Under the pieces are notes generated by a model. That model was not told where the DNA came from. It worked only from the letters and a program-made list of their open reading frames with translations, and did not search any database. A stretch of 64,000 nt of DNA from Ministeria vibrans ATCC 50519 (taxonomy: Eukaryota; Opisthokonta; Filasterea): positions 15,901 through 79,900 of the forward strand of contig CALSCP010001168.1 of assembly GCA_943704425.1 (NCBI GenBank), given 5' to 3'. How positions within the stretch are numbered: the first letter of the stretch is position 1; each line of letters opens with the position of its first letter. Both the position numbers and the translations under genes were made by a program. Of this stretch, positions 56,867 through 64,000 are shown piece by piece.

Positions 56867-57695
56867 GAGTTAGTCACTTTGCACAGCGACTTCGTTTCGT
56901 TTAGATGTACTGGGATCTTTGCGTGCTTGCATTTGCTGTAAATCGGCAAACGTGAGCAGCTGCAGAGTGCATCCAAGCGTATCGCCCTAAGGAAAACAAA
57001 CAAAAATGCGAGACAAGAGAGAGAAAAAAAGGTTAACAATTCAGATAGAACGAAGGCTTTTTGCGCTGTGTTACTCTGGAAAGAGCACTGGCGAGCATCT
57101 TGAGAAAGACGGGAAACCGCTTCTGGCAGCCAACACGCACGGTAATGGCCTCAATGTACTTCGCTCTGTAGAACAGGACGACGGGAAAAGACAAGTGAGC
57201 GCGCGTGAGAGAGAGGGAGAGAGAAAGAGAGTGAGAGAAAAAAGTGGAGGGAAGTAAAATGAAAATCGTACTGGGGACTGCTCTCAAAGCACGCTCCTGT
57301 CTGCATGTCTGTCACTTTAATGTTTACTTGATCTGCTCCAATGCTGCACACGACAGTGTTAATGTGTGTGCACTTCCATATTTTCTCTCTGTCTGTGCAC
57401 GCGTTTCCAACTGACCTGTTGATCTCGATAAACTGTTTTCCACCCTTGAAAGCAACAAAACCTGCGGCGCTCATGAGCTGGCTTGCAGCCATGGGCGGAC
57501 CCACGCGCTGCTGTTGCTGCGACGGGCCACGCGAAGGGGGCGCGCCACCCGCCTTCATAGCAGTCGGCTGAGTGATCGACGCAGACGCACCGGGTCCCTG
57601 TGGCGCCTGAGGCGCACGCGGCGCCTGAGCTGCTTGAGGTGCACGTGGCGCCGCAGGAGCCTGCTGCATGCGCATTTGTTGTTGTTGCATGCGCA

Positions 57696-57729
<34 letters not shown>

Positions 57730-58910
57730 TTGTTGTTGTTGTTGTTGTTGCTGCTGCTGCTGCTGCTGTTGACGACGAAGTTGTTCCTGACGAGCACGTT
57801 CGCCTTCTTCACGCTCCTCTTGTTCCTCTTGTTCACGGCGACGACGCGCCAGTAGCTCCTGTTGTTGCTGCTGTTGCATCGCAAGATGACGCTCTTGTTC
57901 ATCTCGCTCATACTGATCCGTATTCATTCGCGTCTGCGATGGTGGCGGAGGTTCTTGGTGTGGCAAGGGTGGTGGGGGACCATTGTCGTCGTCGTCGTCG
58001 TCTTCATCGCCGAGCTGTTGGAAGTTGACGTTGGACACGGGCTCGGGCGGCGTCTCGGGGAGGGGACCACGCGAGGCAGATCGTGAAGTGGGGTTGGAAT
58101 TGTTGCGTGAGGCGGTGCGTTGCGGGTGACGCAGTTCAACGTAACGTGGCTTCTCGTAGTCGGATTCGCCGAGTTGTTCGCTGGTGGGCAGAGGCGCAGT
58201 GGGATCGAGTGTCATCGCAGTCACAGGCGGAGCCACAAACACATCCCCACTCTCTTCGGAGCCAAAGGGATCCGCATCGTCGTCGGTCGAGTACGGGTTG
58301 TGGAATACAATGTTCCCATCTTGGGGTTAGAAGAATCGTGGAAAGAGAAAGAGAGAGAATGAGAGGAGAGAGAGAGACACACACAAAGACGGAGAAAAAA
58401 AACAAAGAAACGAGACGGACGCGCAATGGCGTTGTTTGGTTGCTGTGTTGGCCCATCTCGCGTAAAGGAGGCGCAGATGGTAGGTGGAGGAAGTGGGTAC
58501 GAACGGACGACGCTCAAATGGGTCAACGGATCGTGCGCACAGGAGGCAAAGCCCATCCGTGACCGCGAATGGAAAAAAAAAAAATACGCCCGACTCTGAT
58601 TGGGATGGAAGGGAAGCCGCACGAGACGAGCATCAACGCAACAAAGCAACGTGCTGGGATGCACGGAGCCGGCTGGCGGCTGCGAAATGAGCCTTGTCAA
58701 GCAGAGAGAGGGGAAAGAGCACAAAGTGGGAGCGATTCGACAATATATCGCACAAAAGCACACAGGAGGGGGTTTCTTGGCATGGAGGGGGGGGAGAGGG
58801 AGATAGAGAGGCAGTGCAGGAGGGAGAGCGCGCGCAAGAAGGAACCCCCCACACACCGTTTGTTTACCTGACGCTGTGTTTGACAGATTGGACTTCTTTC
58901 GGCCAAACAT
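54400..58910 (-). CDS. CCDC61/VFL3-type head domain fused to Sel1-like repeats
   Basis: About 12 exons and roughly 900 residues. N-terminus MFGRKKSNLSNTAS, then disordered sequence with YSTDDDADPFG, RNNSNPTSRSASRG, a Glu/Arg/Gln-rich helix and a Gln run of about 24 (57694-57770). A globular block follows: FVAFKGGKQFIEIN, GADQVNIKVTDMQTG, KYIEAITVRVGCQKRFPVF, LKMLASALSR, TLGCTLQLLTFADLQQ, KRYLILVYTGTWESVRYPLPL. This matches the XRCC4-like head of CCDC61/VFL3, a basal-body protein. An in-frame splice (donor GTAAAT, acceptor GTGTAG) leads to KGPPYMKHRR and a helical region, then about seven Sel1-like repeats (LGKCYDEGTGVPQDVNEAARLY, YQRGRGTERNPTEAVKLF, YERGAGVKMDVKEAAMWY). Known CCDC61 ends in a coiled coil, so the fusion is unusual. 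The splice gap has no room for a separate promoter, but two genes cannot be excluded without a transcript. Confidence 0.72.
55722..55965. repeat. GA array with AAACAAAGTGATAG units, Sel1 fusion intron
   Basis: (GA)n of about 85 bp, then four AAACAAAGTGATAGAGAG units spaced 27-40 bp, then diverged copies. Same unit as in the nitrile hydratase, dynein and PEX14 introns. Confidence 0.92.
56830..56863. repeat. (CA)n in intron of CCDC61-Sel1 gene
   Basis: CA dinucleotides directly before the exon that begins KKLQTAV; TG on the sense strand. Confidence 0.9.
57694..57770 (-). repeat. CAG/CAA polyglutamine tract (coding)
   Basis: Mixed CTG and TTG on the plus strand, about 24 Gln codons in the disordered N-terminal part of the CCDC61-Sel1 gene, extended by MRMQQQQM repeats. 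Confidence 0.95.
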
Positions 58911-59144
58911 GGTGCGTGCAAGCTACAGCAGAGGTGCAGAGAGAGAGATAGAGAGAGAGAGAAAGAGAGACGGATGGAGGGAGAGAAAGAGAAGAGAAGA
59001 GTGGAGTGCCAACTGCCAAGTGAGCGGACACGACTCAATCTACTCGATGGTCTTGTGAGTCATGAATAGATTTTTATAATAAATCAATTTTTTGTTTCTC
59101 TTTGTCCCTTCTTCTCAGTCGCCCGTATTTAACCACTCCCCATC
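58911..59144. promoter_or_regulatory. Divergent promoter region, CCDC61-Sel1 / PSMA2
   Basis: 234 bp between opposed ATGs. Contains a GA-rich block (58940-59000) and, at 59101-59119, a pyrimidine stretch ending CAG that could be the acceptor of a PSMA2 5' UTR intron. Confidence 0.45.
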
Positions 59145-59887
59145 ATGACTGAGCGATACTCGTTTTCGCTCACGACCTTCAGCCCCAGCGGCAAACTCGT
59201 CCAGATCGAATATGCTCTCAATGCAGTGCAGGGCGGCGCGACCTCGGTTGGAATCAAAGGTACAGCCAGCCTCTAGCAGTGGATCGAGCGCCCCCTGCCA
59301 CTTTCGACCCCTATAAAGCATCCCACTTTGTGCTTTCGTGTTTTGTGTGTGTGTGTGTTTTTTTTTCTTTTTTTTTTTTTTTTTTTTTTTTTTTTCTGTG
59401 CTTGCTGGTGAAACATCGGGAAGAAGCGAATTGCGCCGACGCCCATTGGGCTTTGTGTGTGCCTCTGCGCACAGGCAGTCAATGTACCATGGGGGGTCCC
59501 TGTAGTGGTCCTTGTTTTGAACCATCGCGCCTGATTGGTCTTGAAATCCGAATGGTTGTTCCTGATTCTTCGAAAAACGCACTGTCTCTTTTGTAGCGAA
59601 AAACGGAATTGTCATTGCGACGGAGAAGAAGATGCCGACCGTGTTGATTGACGACGAGTCTCTGCAAAAGATCAGCAAAATCACCGAGTCGTGTGGCGTT
59701 GTGTACAGTGGAATGGGACCCGATTCGCGAGTGATTGTCAAAAAGGCTCGCAAGGCTGCGCAACAGTACTACCGTGTCTATGGTGAGGTGATGCCCGTGT
59801 CGCAGCTTGTGCGTGACATCGCCTCGGTCATGCAAGAGTTTACACAGTCTGGGTAAGTCCTCTTGTCGAATGTCCCTTGTGAGCGTC

Positions 59888-59922
<35 letters not shown>

Positions 59923-60168
59923 CTAACAGCCTCATCACAGTGGTGTCCGTCCCTTTGGTGTCTCACTGCTGATCATTGGCTGGGACGAAGACCGAGGTGG
60001 CTCCCTCTATCAGGTAGATCCCTCTGGTTCGTACTGGCAATGGAAGGCGGCCGCCATTGGCAAGAACATGGTCAGCGCGAAGACCTTCTTGGAGAAACGG
60101 TATGTAACAAAAATATATTATTAATAAGAGACTGGACGAAGAATGGTCAAACAACGTCACTATTAAGA

Positions 60169-60220
<52 letters not shown>

Positions 60221-60412
60221 TAATTTTACTGATGCCTTAGATACAACGACGACATTGAGCTTGATGATGCAGTTCACACGGCGATCCTGACGCTGAAAGA
60301 GGGATTTGAGGGACAGCTGAACGACAACAACATTGAGATTGGCATTGCGACAGTCGATGGGTTCCGAGTGCTCTCCCGCGACGAAATCGCAGACCACCTG
60401 AGCCAAACTTAA
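59145..60412 (+). CDS. PSMA2: 20S proteasome subunit alpha2 (PSMA2)
   Basis: Four exons, about 235 residues: [162 protein letters not shown]. This is the alpha2 subunit signature, not another alpha. As in the family, it belongs to the non-catalytic gate ring of the core particle. The first intron (about 335 bp) contains (TG)n and a 38-nt poly-T; the third holds (TG)n, the fourth (AAT)n. It is paired head-to-head with the CCDC61-Sel1 gene. Together with PSMA6 it gives two of seven alpha subunits in one window. Confidence 0.96.
59358..59395. repeat. Poly-T run in PSMA2 intron 1
   Basis: 38 T residues with one C interruption at 59367, preceded by (TG)n; pyrimidine on the sense strand. Confidence 0.9.
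59889..59920. repeat. (TG)n in PSMA2 intron
   Basis: About 16 TG units before the acceptor of the exon that starts GVRPFG. Confidence 0.9.
60170..60219. repeat. (AAT)n in PSMA2 last intron
   Basis: About 16 AAT units, followed by the acceptor GCCTTAG. Confidence 0.92.
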
Positions 60413-60540
60413 GGCTAACCTTCCCTCCTTCCCTCCTCTCTTCCTTATTCAACTCTACTGTAGTACATACTTCTTTCTTTCCACCAATTTTTTCTGAACA
60501 ATAGCAGTGGTCGTCGATTATATTATTACTACGCCACAAT

Positions 60541-60565
60541 TCTCTCTCTCTTTATCTCTCTCTCT

Positions 60566-60607
<42 letters not shown>

Positions 60608-60640
60608 CTGTTCTTTCTCCATCGTTTCTCTCTCTCTTAG
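60541..60640. repeat. (CT)n with ATCACTGTTC unit, convergent spacer
   Basis: CT array to about 60605, then one diverged ATCACTGTTCTTTCTCC unit. Lies between the 3' ends of PSMA2 and the armadillo gene; the rest of the 254-bp spacer shows no ORF. Confidence 0.85.
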
Positions 60641-60666
60641 TCATAGGTTATCGTCCTTTCAAGTCT

Positions 60667-62301
60667 TCACAGGTTCTGTCTCTTAGTCTGGCGAACAACC
60701 TCATAGTCCGAGGCACGGCAGGCCACCAGCCACAAAATGGCAGCGGCAGTGCCCTTGACTTCACCACCGCGATCCACGAGGCGCTGAAGAGCATCGACAC
60801 ACTCGGGGCGAGTGCACCGCTTGAGCGACTCGACGGCAGTCGCTTCGTCGTTGCACAAGGTCCACAGCTGCGTCAGAGACTCGCGCATGGTAGCGCCGCG
60901 TGGCAGGAGCTGGTTGATAAGCTCGTCGACTTGTCGGATCACTTGTATGTCACGTCGGGCCTTTTCGTGGCGTCGGCTCAGACATGTGAGTGCGTCCAGA
61001 GCGCTCTCCTGCGCCGCATCCGAACCGTCCGTCACAATCGAGATGAGTGGACCCAGCACGCGAGCTTTGAGCAGACGCTCTGTGTTTTCAGGCGCCTGTG
61101 CCAGCAGCGAGATGGCGTCGGCCGCCTGCTCCTGCCCATCCACATTCCCATGCACCAGCAGATCGACCAAGGGCGGAATGGCTCCGCTCTGCCCTAACGT
61201 CACCTGGTTTTCGCGGCTCTCGGCCAGCATGGCAAGGACACTGGCGGCCACTTCGCGACCCACCACGTCTGTCTTATCCTCAAGAAGCATTATGAGCGCC
61301 GGTACTGCGCCATGCTGCACAATAGTGATTTCCGATAGCTCGTCCGACGCGAGCACACCCATCACACTCGCGGCTTTTCGCTTCTCCTCATTGGTGCCGT
61401 CGGCGAGCAAGTGCAGCAGCACTTCAATGCCGCCACAGCGCGTAATACGCTCCTTGTTCTCCTCCGTCGTCGCCAGGTCCATGAGAGTGTCGAGTGCGTC
61501 AGTGCGTCCGTCGCGGCGACCCACACGCAACTTGGCAATGAGCTGGCCCACTTGACTCGCGGGTGAGCCGACCAGGGCGATATTGCTGTCGGACGTGGGG
61601 CTCTCTGAGTCACGCGATGTGTGCCGCACCAACGTGTCTGTCGTGGAGGAGGATGCTGCGTGACTGCCCACAAGACGGTCGAGCGACGCCTGACGTGCCG
61701 AGGACTGGCTACGACCGGCGCTCAGCGACGGTGACGGACTTACACGGTCCACCAGGGGCGCCGATGTCTCCGACTGGTGTCGCGACGTCAGACTGGTTGT
61801 GCTGCTCTTGCCATGTAGCGCATGGCTGCGCTGTCCGCCCTGCGAGTGAGAGCGTGCACGTTTATCGGTAATAGTGGCACTGTCCAATGATTTATTTGTA
61901 GTCACGGTAGCGACTGCACTGTTCGAGACGCCTCCATGCAGTCGACGCTTCTGAACCGGTTGCGGCTCGGGGGGAGGTGGTCCACGCGAGCGACGACTCG
62001 ATGATTGATGATCGCTCGTGGGCGACACCGCAGACGAACGGCGACGACCCGCCTCAAAGTTGAGAAAAGGTGACATTGGCTCGATGCCGACACCGTCGTC
62101 AAACGACGTCGAGGCCTGCCGCGACGTTGGGGGTGTGGTACGCCGACCAATGGGCGCAATCTGAAGTGGAGAGGGCCGAGCAGCCTGATGCTGTTGTTGG
62201 TTTTGTTGCTGTACTTTTTGTTGTTGCTGGGGCGGTGATGGTTGTAATGGATGAGTGGAATGGGAATTGGGAGGCGATCGATGCTGTTGTGGTAGTTGTC
62301 G

Positions 62302-62377
<76 letters not shown>

Positions 62378-63039
62378 GAGGGTGGGTGAGTGAGAGGTTG
62401 AGAAGCAACCGTGACGGGGGATGCCGAGATTTGGCGGTGGGAGGGAGATGTGTGAGGCGACTGGTGACGTTCGCTGATGGCCATTTCAAAGGAGGGTGGA
62501 GGAGGGCGTGTGGACTCGGGCAGACGACGCGGCCCCTGCTTAGGCGAGAGCGCCAGCTGAGCGGCAAATACCACGGGTGAGCGGGTGGAGGGTGACGAAG
62601 AGGAGGCAAGATCGGCGGTGGCGAGAGTGGCAGTGGTGGCGAGGGACACGACGGGTGGTGGACGATAGACGAGTTCGGGCGACGATCGCTCGGGAGGAGT
62701 GTCTTCGCCAATGGGACCTGTGTCCCACGACGACGTGGTTGCCGCGGGTTCGCCAGCTGGTTCCTTTGGTGCCATCTCCTTCTTCACCTCCTTCGTCTCT
62801 TCTTCCTTCTCGTTTAGTTCCTTCTTTGGAGGCGCACTCGACGCTTCGGGCAAACCAGCGTCGTTGGATGTTTCTTGAGTGGCGGCGTCAGGAGAGGCCC
62901 CTAAGCCCAAATGGGTTGTCGGTGAGTCGAGAAGGCGCTCGGCAAAGCGCGAGCCGAGGGACACGCCCATGACTTCGTCGAGATCGTCGTCGTCGTCATC
63001 GTAGAAGATGGTGGGGGCAGTGGTGGTGGTGGTAGCAGC

Positions 63040-63082
<43 letters not shown>

Positions 63083-64000
63083 CTATCGGCATGGGTGGGA
63101 CTGGTGCCTCCCGTGATGGAGGGGGACGTATACGACAGACGCGTGCCGGGGTTCCGAGCAGGAATTGGCGCTGGCTTGCCCTTGGTCTTGTCGACAGTCA
63201 CTGGCGAGATGAGCGTGGGGTTTTCGTCGGTGCGCACGGTGGGCGGCGGAGTAGACGGCGGTGGAGAGGCAATGGGTGGAGGACGTGAGGCAGGAGCGGG
63301 CGCAGGTATTGGGGGAGGATGACGATGGGTGGTCAGACTAATGGGCGGCGCAGGCGCAGCGGACGTGGCAGAAACGGCGACGGGCGGCGGTGGGGCCGTT
63401 GTGTGTGTGGGAGGCGGAGCGGGTCGCGTCAAGGTATGCGAACGCAACGGCGGAGGTGGTAGTGCGGATTTGTTGCGATGAGTGGGGGAGGTGGGAGCTT
63501 GGAGCGGAGGTGGCGACGCGATCGGGGGCGGAGCGGCAATGGTTGGCGGAGGATCGGATGGCGAGGGCAATATGCGCTCGGTAGGCTGGCTCAAGTCAAC
63601 CACAACGTTTTCGGCAGGTTTGCGAACACTGCGTGCCAAAGGACGCTTGCGCATCGACTCAGGCGAGGTAGTCGATTCTTCAAATGAGGTTTTTCGCGCG
63701 CGCTGCTGCGATGGCGAGCCAGCATCGTTATTGACTTCTCCTTCTCCTTTTTCTTTTTCTTTGGGTCCCTCGGATGAGCGCACGGTGTCGGGCGAACCAG
63801 CAAAGAAAAAAGCCGAGCCAGCGTGGCTGCTGCCCTCCCTGTCAGCAGCCGTGGAGTTGGTGTTGTCGTCTCTGTTCCCTTGGGAAGGCGACGCACGGAC
63901 TGGTTCGGGCGAACCGGCAAAGTAGAAGGCAGCGGAGGAGGAGGCGCCGCCAGGAGAAGCACTGGTCGAGGGCTCTTCCTTTGGTGACTCCTCCCGCTTT
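60667..64000 (-). CDS. Armadillo-repeat protein with long disordered N-terminus (5' partial)
   Basis: Single open reading frame to the window edge, about 1,110 codons; the start lies beyond. The C-terminal 290 residues hold armadillo repeats, e.g. IAKLRVGRRDGRTDALDTL, ITRCGGIEVLLHLLADG, IVQHGAVPALIMLLEDK, LGQSGAIPPLVDLLVHG, LLKARVLGPLISIV, ending KRQNL. This is the beta-catenin-like or plant ARO-like type of scaffold and has no transmembrane or catalytic motif. The remaining N-terminus is Pro/Ser/Ala-rich with a Gln run of about 24 (62205-62376), an Ala run of about 15 (63030-63083), and two FAGSPxxVR motifs near the edge (FYFAGSPEPVR, FFFAGSPDTVR). No single-gene family is recognised; a scaffold role is inferred. 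Confidence 0.65.
62205..62376 (-). repeat. CAA/CAG polyglutamine tract (coding)
   Basis: TTG codons on the plus strand give about 24 uninterrupted Gln at 62299-62376 and shorter Gln blocks before it. Confidence 0.95.
63030..63083 (-). repeat. Polyalanine (GCA/GCT) tract (coding)
   Basis: GCA-type repeat on the plus strand gives about 15 Ala in the armadillo protein, next to Thr-rich sequence. Confidence 0.9.

Overview
This is a gene-dense window of a nuclear genome from a flagellated, aerobic, unicellular eukaryote. Twenty protein genes were identified. Most are split by introns of about 50-480 bp that start GTA and end in AG, and TAA, TAG and TGA all serve as stops, so the code is standard. 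Flagellar genes (DNAH10-type dynein heavy chain, WDR92/DNAAF10, CCDC61/VFL3-type head), complex I subunits (NDUFS2, NDUFS6) and PEX14 show cilia, respiring mitochondria and peroxisomes. A fused beta-alpha nitrile hydratase (known from the choanoflagellate Monosiga and scattered protists), a TRIC channel, an AGTRAP-like protein and a TONSL with an ankyrin domain point to a choanoflagellate or other unicellular holozoan. That placement is inference.

Layout. 1-2904: kinase-START gene (+, 5' end outside). 2937-5429: truncated bubblegum-type acyl-CoA synthetase (-). 5611-11195: TONSL (+). 11438-12598: mitochondrial ribosomal protein bL28m (+). 12657-13972: TRIC channel (-). 14235-15790: proteasome alpha1/PSMA6 (+). 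15924-17570: WDR92 (-). 17674-36326: an 18.7-kb dynein heavy chain gene (-). 36529-37414: AGTRAP-like (-). 37618-39269: MUTYH (+). 39551-40858: acidic protein with a BRCT-like N-terminus (-). 40965-42579: PEX14 (+). 42642-45021: LRR-WD40 protein (-). 45270-47099: nitrile hydratase (-). 47297-49206: NDUFS2 (+). 49288-53734: repeat protein with GRPS motifs and a TFIIIC-subunit-1-like part (-). 53806-54340: NDUFS6 (+). 54400-58910: CCDC61-head/Sel1 fusion (-). 59145-60412: proteasome alpha2/PSMA2 (+). 60667-64000: armadillo protein (-, 5' end outside).

Seven gene pairs are head to head, with start codons as little as 71 bp apart. Introns and gaps are full of microsatellites: (TG)n, (CT)n/(GA)n, (AAT)n, poly-T and one pentanucleotide. 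A recurring element, GA tracts punctuated by AAACAAAGTGATA, lies in introns of at least six genes.

The most unusual items are the mitochondrially targeted nitrile hydratase fusion, the CCDC61-Sel1 fusion, the fourfold exon duplication in the TFIIIC-like gene, the kinase-START fusion, and an acyl-CoA synthetase gene that lacks its C-terminal domain. No tRNA, rRNA, CRISPR array or intact transposon was seen.
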